64,000 nt of DNA, from contig JALMGJ010000013.1 in NCBI GenBank assembly GCA_023362775.1, positions 27,444,274 to 27,508,273 of the forward strand. Direction: 5' to 3'. Below the pieces are notes generated by a model, which was not told the DNA's origin, made no database searches, and worked only from the letters and a program-made list of their open reading frames with translations. The position numbers and the translations under genes are program-made. The DNA is from Charina bottae. Its lineage: Eukaryota; Chordata; Lepidosauria; Squamata; Charinaidae. Below, piece by piece: positions 47,095 to 58,250 of this stretch. The number at the start of each line of letters is the position of its first letter. Positions within the stretch are counted from its first letter, which is position 1.

Positions 47095-50000
47095 TCATTT
47101 CAGGATCCGCAGACTCATCTTTCGCTCAATATTCAGCTTTTCCACCGACTGCAAAAATAGTAGAGAGGGAAATTTATGAAAACCTGTGGTGGACTTGAGT
47201 GTTTAGCCTTAGAACCATCTTTCTGTGCCAAACTTTCAAAAAAGGATACAGGTAGTCCTCACTTAACGACCACAATTGGGACCAGAATTTTGGTGGTCGC
47301 TAAGTGAAGTGGTAATTACATGAATACGACCCGATTTTACGACTTTTGCAGTGGTTGTTAAGCGAAACATGGGGTCCCCCATTGATTTTGCTTGCCAGAA
47401 GCTGGCCAGGAAGGTCGAAAATGGTGATCATGTGACTACGGGATGCTGTGATGGTCATAAATGTGAACCAGTTGCCAAGTGCCCAAATCACAATCATGTG
47501 ACCGCGGGGATGCTGTGACGGTTGTTAAGTGTGAGGACCGGTCGTAAGTCGGGTTTTTCAGCACCGTCATAAGTCCGAGCCATCATTGAATGAATGGTTG
47601 TTAAGCGAGGACTACCTGTAGAGTGTTCTCCCACCACCGTTCTAGGGCTCCGAACTGCAGCCAAAACTAGACTTCTTGTTTTTTGCTTTGGACAGTTGAC
47701 TGTTCTCCAGCCTCCTAAGTCTGCAGGGGGGGCTGGGAATTTCCCAAAGTCGTAATCCCAGCACATCTGGAGGGCTCCATGTTGGTCCAGCTGGACTACT
47801 AGAATGAAATGGTCCCCAGCCTCTCTGTATCTGCACCACCCAGAAACTTCCCCGCTGATTGCCATGCAGACCTTGGCAAACTCCTCGAAGGAGAGAGCGT
47901 TGTCTCCATCTCTGTCAGCCTCTTGGATGGTTCGGTCGGTGATGCTCTCGAGCTGGTCATCTGTCACCTGGATGCCCAGCATCATTCTCAAGACCTGGGT
48001 GGGAACAGGGGGCAGGAGCCGAGTGCTGCCACGGGTGATGCGGATTTCCACTCCTTGCTCATCCCTTGGGGAAAGCAAAACTTGGCTTTGCAGGGAAGGA
48101 CCCTAAACTAAGGAGGGGTCAGCCCTGACTGCATGGTGCATGCGATCCATTCACCCCTTCCATAGGGGTGAATCTGAACTCAAAGTAACCCCCCCACCAG
48201 TTTTCACTGCAAGGTGAGGATAGAGCACCGCTATTAAGCACATGCCAGGAACATTCCTTTTGCCATCTGCAGAGAGCATCTAGGACCGTGTTTCTCAACC
48301 TTGACAACTTTAAGATGTATGGACTTCAATTCCCAGAATTCCCCAGCCAGCCATGCTTTTTGTCCCAAAGTCAACAGAGTTCCCCTATGTTTGAGGCTAA
48401 AGGGAGTAAGGGTTCCACCACCTAATAAAGTGCATGTCTTGCAGGCCCTCTTGAGGTAAACTGTGCCTCCTTTAAAAAAGGGGAAACAGAATTAAGCACC
48501 ACCCTCCCTCCTTTGGATTCGCATCTCCACCACCCCTGTAGTTTTTCGAAAGACCACCCAGCAAATTACCTGTAGCATTTCAGCTCGTGAGATCTTGCCA
48601 TCCTTGTCTTGGTCATATAACTGAAAAGCAACTTTACCAGAATCAGAAAAACGAAGAATTAGAACCACCAGAAGCTAAAAAAACTGGAAATCCTATGCCT
48701 ACTCTCGCATCCAATATCAGTATGGAAGACTGAGTTGTTTACGTGGTGTCTTGACCATCATTCAATATGACACTCGTTCTGTTACGTGTCATAGTCACTG
48801 GATTTGGCCCTGGTGCCGAACTGCGTCCTGAACTTCTCAGCTTTCGTGAATGACCCAACACGAGATCAAGTTTCTACCCCTTTGAGCAAGGGGGGAACGA
48901 CTTGGAAGGCCTGCAGCCTTGAGTACAACTGGTGAAAACTGGTGGCATGGATTTCCACCATTTGAACTGAGGAACACCCCCACGCCGCAGAGGAGCAGAA
49001 GAGGGTCGACCCCACCCACCGCCCTCCTCCCCCCGGATCAGGACAAAAACAGCCCCATCACTCCTTACCCGAACCACAGCATCTCGGGCTATCAACAGGC
49101 AGCCTAGCCCTGCCCTAGAGCTCCAAGGGGTCCTGCGTGGCCCCCGCGGCGGCCTTTTACCCCCCCGCTCACGCAATACACTCACACTTCAGCTTGCTAA
49201 GGCGGCTGTTGACGTCCTCCGAGCTGCCAGGCTCTTCCACTGGCCGGAAGTGGGCGAGCACGTGAGCAAACGAACGGAAATCAGCCACCTCACCCCTAGG
49301 GAAGAACGAGACCCTGCATTTCTGCGGCTCATTCTAAGGATGTGCCTTATCCTGGGCGTTTCTAGAAGAGTTGGAGAAGAGGCTGGCTCCTTGGGCATCT
49401 TGTCAAGGGGGAGAGAGGCTATACACGTAGTCCTCACTTACTGACCACAATTGGGGCCTGAATTTTGGTTGCTAAGCGAAGCAGTCATTAAGCAAATCCA
49501 ACCTGATTTTATGACCTTTTTTCAGCAGTCATTAAGTGAATCACTGTGGGTGTTAAGTGAACCATGTGGTCGTTAAGCAAATCACATGGTTCCCCATTGA
49601 TTTTGCTTGCCAGAAGCCAGCGAAGGTAAAAAATGGCGATCACAGGACACTGCAATGGTTGTGTGAGGACCAATCGCAAGGCTGTTTTAGCACCGTCGTA
49701 GGTCTGAACTGTCGCTAAATGAATGGTTGTTAAGCAAGGACTATCTGTACTGCCTTGCACCTCTCCATGCTAGGATTCCTCTCTGCCTGGGCGCTAGGGA
49801 ATTTAGTCGATCCTCGCTTTGCAAACTCTACACGGAATCAGGAGGAAGTGTAAAGGCGAGCAAACTGCAAATGCTTGTAGGAAAAAGCAGCTCGCTGTAT
49901 ACTACAGCTGACCTCCTCTGGGGCAGATGGCGTTGGAGTGGGTCACTCGGTAATCAGGAATCTCTTGCCAAGTCGCCCTGATCGTGCCTTAGCTTCCCGA

Positions 50001-51249
50001 TTCCCCACATCTGCACCTTGAAACTTTCCCCAAATGCAAAGTTTCAGTTGCGTAGGGGCTGAAGATTGTAAACGGCGTGTCGTGGCTGCAGTTTGCTCCG
50101 CCCTCCCCCTCTGTACGAGTGCCAGATCCTCCCTCTGTAACTGCAGCCCTTCTTAGCTTTATTACCCACACGCCATTTCTCTGCCTGGTTGTAAACAAAA
50201 GTCAGTGGACGCGTGCCAGGCTCCAGTTCCCTTCCACTTGCAGGGCGGGCGGGGCCTGGGCGGAAGGGACTGGCCATTCCCAGCGCATCCTCCGTGGCTG
50301 GACTTTGGCGCTCGCCCCAGACCCACCCGTTGGGGAAGAAGGCGTTGACGATCCGGTCTCCAATGGGGTTCACCGCTAACTCGCCAATCCCTTCCAAGTC
50401 GTATCGGCTGCAGAGAGCAAAAGAGAAAACTTTGTGACTTTATGGCAACGGCTGGAGCTGTAGTTTCACATCAGCGCTGCTTATACTTTCTCACACATCC
50501 CGCTGTTTGGCTCACGTGTGCTCCAACGTGGTGGATGAGAGAAAAGCAGGGCGGGAACCGGGCATACAAATACAGTAATCAAACGCACATGTGGGTTAGT
50601 CATATCAAAAGAAAATGGAACGAAGTTTCCTGTTTCCAAAGCAAGAAGTATTTTGAGATGCTTATCTAAAATCGGCTTCCTTGCATTCTCTTTCTTCTGG
50701 AATCTGCTGTTTTCCTGCTGATTACTACCCGCTGCAGAGTTCTTGTTTTCAGCTACTGTTGCAGACTTGTTTAATTGGGCTCTGAACCTACAGCAGTGTT
50801 TCAGGCCACTTGAAGATGGCTGGGGAATTCTGGGAGTTGAAGTCCACCCATCTTCAAGTGGCCAAGGTTGAGAAACACTGACCTAGAGGCTGCTCAGAAT
50901 ATAGCTTCTTTCCAACTGCCTCAACTTATTGAGCAAGATAAATACAGGTAGTCCTCGCTTAACGACCACAATTGGGACTGGAATTTTGGTTGCTAAGTGA
51001 AGCAGTCATTAAGCAAATATGACCCAATTTTATGACCTTTTAGCACAGCTGTTAAGCGAATCACCACGGGCATTAAGAGAACCACGTGCCTGTTAAGCAA
51101 ATCACGCAGTTCCCCATTGATTTTGCTTGCCAGAAGCCGGCCGGGAATATTTGACATAAGTCAAATATGGCGATCACATGACCACGTGATGCTGCGACGG
51201 TCATAAAGAGTCCCCTTGTGGGGGGAGATGGGCGGTGATATAAGTTAGA

Positions 51250-51280
<31 letters not shown>

Positions 51281-53713
51281 GCGAACTGGTTGCCAAGCGC
51301 CCAAATAGTGATCACGTGACTGTGGAGACGCGGCAACAGTTTTAAGTGTGAGTATTGTTCATAAGTCATTTTTTCCAGTACTGTTGTAAGTCTGAACCGT
51401 CACTAAACAAATGGTTGTTAAGTGAGGATTACCTGTAAGGCAGGATGGAGAGAAAAGATCCTCCATATAAAACAGAAGTGATTGAGTAACTTTGTAATGC
51501 AAAATATTAGTTCTATGTTGCATACCTACATTTTTGTAGGTAAGAATCATTATTTATATTGCTCTAACTTTTCCTGGAATTAGGATTTTAATGTTTTGGC
51601 TTTAAACTGGGGAACCAATTTCCTCTTGGTGCCCTTTTTCTATTGCTTTTCTAATACCGCTTTTACCAGTACGTTAATTAGCGCGACTGGCTTTCTCCGT
51701 GTTTGCAAAGGACCTAAAAATCTTGGCCCAATGGCGTTTGTTTCAAAATTCAGGTTTCATCCTCCCGGCTTTCTGGTTGCAATTTTAACAGTGCCCATCC
51801 TCCCGTCACACACTGTAACCCACGTTTTGGAGATGGCTTATTTGAAACTGGCCATAAGTAGTGACGTTGCACATTTCAGATAACACTGAAATTGGGGTTA
51901 AGAAAACCAGGGGTAACTCCTGGCAGCGATAAAAGACAGAAGCATTCTAAGCCGCTTCTGAAACCTTCATCCTTGTCTTGCCAACCCACGCCCCCCCGCC
52001 CCCCCCCCGCTCCCTTTCCTCCCCTTCCCACTTACTTGAGGTAACCCTTGTCATCCTTGTCCAACGCCTGGAACCGCTGGTAAAGGCGGGCAAGACTGGC
52101 TTGGGAAACTGGGCAAAAAAGAGGTTTATTTTTATTTTATTTTTTAATTTTTATCCTGCCTTTATTATGTTTAAAAATAACTCAAGGCGGGGAACATACC
52201 AAATACTCCTTCCTGCTCCTATTTTCCCCACAACAACAACCCTGTGAGGTGGGTTGGGCTGAGAGAGAGTGACTGGCCCACGGTCCCCCAGCCGGCTTTC
52301 GTGCCTGAGGCGGGACTAGAACTCTCAGTCTCCTGGTTTGCCATTGGCTCCTTCCTAGGGCTGAGTGTGTGACTGGCCCAAGGTCACCCAGCCGGCTTTC
52401 ATGCCTAAGGCGGAACTAGAACTCACAGCTCCTGGTTTCTAGCCCAGCACCTTAGCACTAGACCAAACTTTAATGATTAACCCGGGGAAACCTTGCAAAC
52501 TGGGTTATGACCTCACCGTTGAGGCATTAAAGCAGCAACTGACAAGCTGGCTAAACACGTAGGCTGCTATAATTGGGGAGCTTGGTTTGCAAGGGTGGGG
52601 GCTGCCTTGCTGTATTCGCAGAGGGGCCGTTTGCTCTCTGCATTTAGGGGGAATGAGGGGGGGAGGCGCGAGACGGCGGGGGGGGGTCCTTCCGAGCGGC
52701 CTTAGGGAGGAGACAGGCAGTTCGGCGGCCCGAGATGACCCCGGGGGAGGAGGATGAGGAGGAAGCGGCCCGGGAAGAAAGGAGGCAGCCCGGGAGAATC
52801 CCTCCTCCGGGGGAGACAGGCCGGCCCGGGTAGCCGCGAGGCCAGGGAGGCTGAAAACTAGAGGAAGGCAACAGGCCGCCCCCGCCCCGCCGGCCCGATA
52901 CCCCCCGCCATGCCCGCCCCGGTGCCAGGCCCGCCGCCCAGAGAGCCGGCTGCGGCGGGCCGGAGCTCCTTCCCCGGAGAGGCAGCCCTTCCCCTCCCGC
53001 CGCGCCGGAAAACTTCAAGGCTGGCGGGGGGGGGGGCGTCGGGAAGAGAAACCTCGCCCCCCCCCGGAAGCAGGCGAGGCTTCTCCCCCCGCCCGCCTCC
53101 CTCTTCGCCGAGGCCGGCGGGCACCGCTGCAAGGAAAGAAGCCCCCGCCGGGGCCGCTCTCGGGGGGGGGGGGCAGCAGCGGGAGAGGGCCGGTCCTGGC
53201 GCAGGACGGGGTGGGGGGCGCGTTCCTCCCCCGCCCCCGTTCCTGAAGAAACCACAAGTAGCCGGAACCCCCCGACCCGCTAAGCCGCGAACCAGGGCTT
53301 GCAACCACCGACTGCCCCCGGGCCGGGTTTGCCCAGCGGCTCCGTCGGACGCCCCGGCCTTTCCCTCGCCGCGCCTGGAGGGGTTGGACTACCCGCCCAG
53401 CGGCCCCAGCCGAGGGGGGCGCTGCAGCCCCCAAGTCCCGGCCCCGGGCGCCCCTCTCTCTGGGGCCCCCCGGAGACCCGGCCGGCCGCGTCTCGCCCCG
53501 CTCCCGCCCGCAGCCCGGCGCTCCCAGGGACGATGGGCGCTGGAGTGCAGGCGGCTATCCTCGGCAAGGGCGTGGGGCGAGTTGGCCCCGGGGGTTCTTG
53601 GGGGGCGCCTCCCGTTCGCTTCTCCCGCCGCTCGGCAGCGCCTTACAGCCGGTCTCGGCCATGATCGCCTCCTGCTCCGGGACGGGGCGCTGCTGCGAGC
53701 CCTGCGCCCCCAT
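47095..53713 (-). CDS. CHP2: Calcineurin B homologous protein (CHP2-like), seven coding exons (189 aa)
   Basis: Coding exons: 53647-53713, 52036-52108, 50327-50407, 49186-49295, 48570-48631, 47872-47994, 47095-47148. The start MGAQGSQQ carries an N-myristoylation glycine and a strong CCGCCGCGATGG context. [33 protein letters not shown] and [12 protein letters not shown] are CHP hallmarks. EF-hands 3 ([12 protein letters not shown]) and 4 ([12 protein letters not shown]) keep all calcium ligands; EF-hands 1 and 2 are degenerate, as in the family. It ends [13 protein letters not shown] proteins bind and stabilise plasma-membrane Na+/H+ exchangers and restrain calcineurin. SQASL, GIQVT and RILK favour CHP2 over CHP1. 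The donor of the sixth exon (gtctgc after GCCAAG) is weak; the frame after it runs on for some residues, so a variant C-terminus is possible. Confidence 0.9.
47249..47618. mobile_element. Tigger-like MITE, copy 8
   Basis: Complete, TA-flanked, in the last CHP2-like intron. Confidence 0.85.
48289..48355. mobile_element. Fold-back hAT-like MITE, half copy
   Basis: Left arm only, in a CHP2-like intron. Confidence 0.65.
49434..49747. mobile_element. Tigger-like MITE, copy 9 (internally shortened)
   Basis: Both ends are recognisable (cacgtagtcctcac and aaggactatctg) but decayed, and the interior has lost about 60-80 bases. It lies in a CHP2-like intron. Confidence 0.8.
50795..50881. mobile_element. 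Fold-back hAT-like MITE, mostly right arm
   Basis: A short left-arm remnant (cagtgtttcaggccacttga) is followed by a full right arm ending gagaaacactg. It is in a CHP2-like intron. Confidence 0.7.
50945..51435. mobile_element. Tigger-like MITE, copy 10, with nested insertion
   Basis: Ends are intact and TA-flanked, but the element is about 490 bases because a retroelement 3' tail with a (TAA)n run is inserted at about 51208-51280. It lies in a CHP2-like intron. Confidence 0.85.
52134..52470 (-). mobile_element. tRNA-derived SINE, family E, two internal units
   Basis: Minus-strand copy in the first CHP2-like intron, with the middle segment present twice (gccattggctccttcctag joins the units), the same junction as in the copy at 24700. 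Confidence 0.83.
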
Positions 53714-54070
53714 CGCGGCGGCGGCGGCGGCGGCGCGCCGAGGAGGAGGAGCGGCGAGGGCAGCAGCGCCGGGCGCGGCTTAGGGCCGCCCTCGGGGGAA
53801 GCGGAGGCGCCGCTGCGGAGCCCGACCGCGTGGGAGGCGAGGCCACCTGTGGGCGGCCGCCCCGCCCCGCCCCGCCCCGCCCGGCTTCCACGGGTCGGAG
53901 CGGCGCTTGGGCTGGGCCGGCGGCCTCGGCGAGTCCTTCGGGTCCTCCAAGCTCCACTTCGCGCCGCCTCCGCGGGGCTCCGCGCCTTGGGCGACCCCCG
54001 CCCTCGTGGCCAAGCGCTCCGCGGGGAAGGGAGGCGGCGGAGCCGGCAAGCGGAACCCGGAGGGAGCCCG
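52640..54070 (-). promoter_or_regulatory. CpG-island promoter of the CHP2-like gene
   Basis: A CpG-dense stretch covers the first coding exon (53647-53713) and its flanks, with GC boxes at about 53858-53882. Open frames through it are composition artefacts and show no family motif. The transcription start is expected just above 53713 on the minus strand. Confidence 0.7.
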
Positions 54071-54341
54071 AACATTCAAATGGGGGGGGGGGGGGGTCGG
54101 AGATTTGAAACCACTGCCAGCTGGCCGGAAACAGCGCATCTCCCGGCCCACAAGTCGAGGAAGCTCCGTCGTCGGAACAGCCCCAAGGCGGGGGGGTGGG
54201 GGGGGGGCTTTGGCCGCTTCCCAAGGTTGATCCAAGAGGGGTGGGGGTGGGGCTTTTGGGCAGCCTCTCTCCCCCGGGGTGGCGACTATGGACAAAGGAG
54301 GAGGAGGGGGCATTATTGGATAACCTAAAGGCAGGGTACTA

Positions 54342-54391
<50 letters not shown>
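54342..54391. repeat. (TAA)n microsatellite
   Basis: About 16 uninterrupted TAA units followed by an interrupted attattg/ttgttgttg stretch. Confidence 0.93.
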
Positions 54392-54779
54392 GGCAGAGGA
54401 GGTGGCTCCTATTATTATTGTTGTTGTTGTTATTACTGTTCCTCAAAGTAGCTCTTTGATAACTACTTAGTAGTTGATAACTACTCTTTGATAAACCAAG
54501 AGTTAGCACATTATGGATGACCATGATGTATGAACAGATCTGGGTTTCAGTAGGGAAAGATAGCTACAGGCCTCACCTTTGGAAATAGTTTGATACTAAA
54601 ATCTCAAGCTGTATTCCAAACAGTGATGCTTTCAGAAGCTGGGGGTGGTCATAACATTGCCGTAGTCCAGGTTCAATCGGTTTAATGTCCTACTAGGGTT
54701 CAATTTGTTTTCTAGGGTGGTGGGACAGCCATGCATCAGTCAAAACGCCAGGTGGCTCTTGCCAGGGCAGCCCATAGAC

Positions 54780-54909
54780 CAGTGTTTCTCAACCTTAGCA
54801 ACTTTAAGATAGGTGGACTTCAACTCCCAGAATTCCCCAGCCAGCACAGCACAGAATTCTGGGAGTTGAAGTCCACCTATCTTAAAGTTGCTAAGGTTGA
54901 GAAACACTG
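54780..54909. mobile_element. Fold-back hAT-like MITE with 8-bp duplication
   Basis: Both arms are complete and flanked by ccatagac and ccacagac (one difference). It lies between the CHP2-like and Delta-type genes. Confidence 0.88.
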
Positions 54910-55552
54910 CCACAGACACACTTGGAGCAGACAGATTTAATGTTTGCTGCTTCATGATGAGGAATGCAGCAGCCTGGAATACTTGTGCTCTCTCCGTGGG
55001 TGTGAGGCTTCGAACCCTTGTCAGATCAGAAGACTTCTTGGGCACATAATTTGGGAAGGGGGGCGACTGAAAGTGTCCTCCTGGGGCTTTTCCAACTCAA
55101 AAGGAGACCAACACAAGCCAGGCCTGAAAGCGTGCTGGGGGGCAAATTGTAAGGATTGGGGGTGCTGGTGTGCAGACCTGTGGGGGCCGCCTCCACCCCA
55201 TGAAGCCAGAGGCGCAGCTGCTTCTCAGAACTGGCCAGCTGTGCTTGAGACCATCGTAAGAGAAGTGGTGGTGTGTAGACCTCCAGCTTCTGGCCTGAAA
55301 GACACCATCGATCCCCACCCATTTTCTTCAGGGTTCCGGTTTAGGGTGAACGAGGCCTGTGGGCATACTCCTCCAGGCTGCAGGCCCAGCTACGCAAGGC
55401 AGGGGCTCTCTGACTGTGGTGTTTTGCGCAGGGCAGAATCTGAACTGGAGCCCCTGATGGGGTTGTTCCAAGATCTAGAGCTTGTTCTTGGATTTAGAGC
55501 TGGGTTGGTTAAAATAAAAAATTGAGGTCTCACTTTAGGCGTCTCCCTAAAC

Positions 55553-55606
55553 CAGTGTTTCTCAACCTTGGCAGCTTTAAGACGTGTGGACTTCAACTCC
55601 CAGAAG
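55553..55606. mobile_element. Fold-back hAT-like MITE, half copy
   Basis: Left arm only, joined directly to the broken Tigger-like copy at 55607. Confidence 0.65.
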
Positions 55607-55941
55607 CGAGTCACGCCTGATTTTACCACCTTTTTTGCTGAAGTCATTAAGCAAATCACCATGGTCATTAAGTGAGTCATGTGGTCATTAAGTGAATCCA
55701 GCTTCCCCCATTGACTTTGTCAGAAGCCAGCTGGGAAGGTCGCAAATGGCGATCATGTAACCCCAGGATGCTGCAACTGTCGTAAATACATGCCAGTTGC
55801 CAAGCACCTGAATTTTGATCATGTGACCACAGGGACACTGTGATGGTCATAAGTGCGAGGACTGGCCACAAGTAACTTTTTCCAGTGCCATCTTAACTTC
55901 GCAACTAGCTAAATGAATGGTCGTAAGTAGAGGACTACCTG
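55607..55941. mobile_element. Tigger-like MITE, copy 11 (one end lost)
   Basis: The right end gaggactacctg is present. The left terminus is missing where the copy abuts a half-copy of the fold-back hAT-like element. Confidence 0.75.
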
Positions 55942-56139
55942 TACAGGCAGGAACCGTTTGCTTTGCTAAGTGATTCCCAAGGATGGGAGAAGTGAATGGC
56001 GTGACTGGAGAGGGAGGCTCTGCACACCTTCTCCCATCCTTACACGCCAGATCTCTGAAAAACGTGGACTTAGCCTCATCTCCACAACCACCCACTCTGC
56101 CAAATGGAAGCAACTCAGAACAGACGAGTATCAGACGGA

Positions 56140-58250
56140 TTACTCCTTGCGCAAAATAGATATTTTATATAACTTTCTTTTGCGAGAAAACGCCTTACAT
56201 TAAAAAAAACCACACAGAAAAGTTACAGAAGCTGGGAAAAGATATATAAACAGGACACATAAATATACACAATACACAACATAAATATGTATATAATTAT
56301 CTCCAGCAGAATTTTTTTTTGTATACTGTACAATATTTCTTGTTTGTTTTTAAATTAAAAGTAGAAATATAGGGGAGGGGGAGATAATTTAAAAAGAACT
56401 GCTGCCCTCCTCGTGATTTTTTAGAATTCCTGATTTTACAATCTGAGGCTACACATTTGAATCTTCTGAAATAAACAGAAAGGGCTGCCGCAATTGGGAT
56501 TCAAATTAAATTAAGACGACTCTGTTGCCACATAGTTGGTGCTTTAAAAGTATGATTCTGTTTCCTCATACTTTTGTTTTCACTGAAAAACTACTCTTTT
56601 TGAAAAAAAAATATTGACTTTTCCATAACTGAAACTTCAGGCAACAGAAAATTGTAAGGTCCCTCCTCGAAAAACATACTGAAAGAAAATTAGAAAAACG
56701 GAAAAGCAATCACAAAGTGCACCCAATTCATTATGTAAACCGCTGCAGATTCTATTGGTTGCAATTGTTAAAAAGGTGTAGAAAAGCACTTAACACAAGG
56801 GAAAATGGAGGCCCCTTGCAATAATTCTTCATGGTCCACTTTGGGCTCAAACCTCATCCTGTCCTCCACACCCAGGTGAACTCTTAAGGCAGGGGTGGGA
56901 TTTTCCAGATCAGCAGAATCCAAGCTGATTTTCTTTGTTTTGTTTGCACTATTAATCAGAACCCTGAGATCATGCAACTGAAGCCAAGTGCAAAACAGTG
57001 ATGCAAGCATGCTAAGAATTAAGGACCAGGGTGCCTCTGAGCATATCCAGTGCTCACGAACTTCTGACCAGTACCAGAACCAAACTCATAGGCTCTTCCA
57101 TAAAAATCCAAGCCTGTTTCCCCATTTCTATTGCAACAAGGGGGGAGGAGGTACAACCACCCCCCCTTACAAATTGTCCATCGCCACTCCAATGTGGGTC
57201 GGTCTTCTCTTGAAAGATTGTAATCCCCTTTTAATGGATGGGAAAGCCCTTCCCAAGCCACATTTCAGGACATCCATTTGGTTGAGCCGAAATCATCTCC
57301 ACTTCTAGAGCGGGTTAGCGCAGGATGGGTTTTTCGAGGATACGGAGTTGGTGCAGCAGGACAAGAAATGATGGCCTTGCGTCTCAGGGCTGCCCTCGTG
57401 TGGGAAAGGGTGGCCTAAACACCCCAGGAAAAAGCCATTTTAGAAGGGCGCTGGCTCCATCATCGCAAAACCAACCATGTCCGCTTCCCGTCCGTGTAGT
57501 CCAGAAGTGGGAATATAATCTTCAACGGCTAAGCGGTCCCTTGCTTTTCCTGCAGGGGACAACACTGTAGATTCCTGAGCTGCCCTGGTGGACTTCTTTG
57601 CTACCATCCCAAACGCTTCTGCTTAATACTGGATGGTTTGGGTAAAAGGCAGAGCGGGAGTCAAATGCTGTCACTTGTAGCTTTGTGTCCAATGGCCAAC
57701 CTTGTTCTTTTTTGGGGGACTGGAAAAACCCACAAAACTGTCACCAGAAAAAAAAAATTAAGCTTCACAAAAATGACTTCAGTTCTAGCACTTGTGTGGG
57801 AAAACGACCTGCCTTTTATCCCCATTCAGACAATCCTAGTGCAGTTTAATTTCCTTCCAAATCTTCATTTTCCTGCATCCCAAATCGGCTTTCCTTCTTT
57901 TGCCCAAGACAAAACCAAGTTTCTTGAAACCCGGCTCTGACGTTGCGTTTTCCAATCTATTGGTCGCTTCCGTTCCTATCGGATCTAGCAGTCAGTCTGT
58001 CGTTCTCAATGCAAATAATAATAATAATATAATAATAATAATAATAATAATATAGCAGCAAGAATAAATATTAAATATTTTCCTTTAAAAAAGGAGTCTT
58101 TCTGATAATACTATATAGATTTTCAAAATAATAATTAAAACATTGGCTGCTCCAGGAGTCCTTGCAGTGTGTGCAATCTGTAAACATTCCTTTAGCTGAA
58201 AAAAATTAAAAGACGGATGCCAGAATCCGAGGCTGGGGAGACGGACCTTT
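56140..58250 (-). other. AT-rich 3' UTR of the Delta-type gene
   Basis: After the two-codon last exon no gene or clear repeat is seen for about 2 kb. The stretch is unusually AT-rich, holds A/T runs and a short ATA array (about 58016-58052), and lacks the MITEs that crowd the flanks, as expected for a conserved 3' UTR. The end near 56140 is inferred from TATAAA-like sequence on the minus strand; no canonical signal was seen there. Confidence 0.5.

Noticed and set aside
52910..54328. 472-codon open frame on the plus strand
   Set aside because: Antisense to the CHP2-like first exon within a CpG island; low-complexity composition and no homology recognised.
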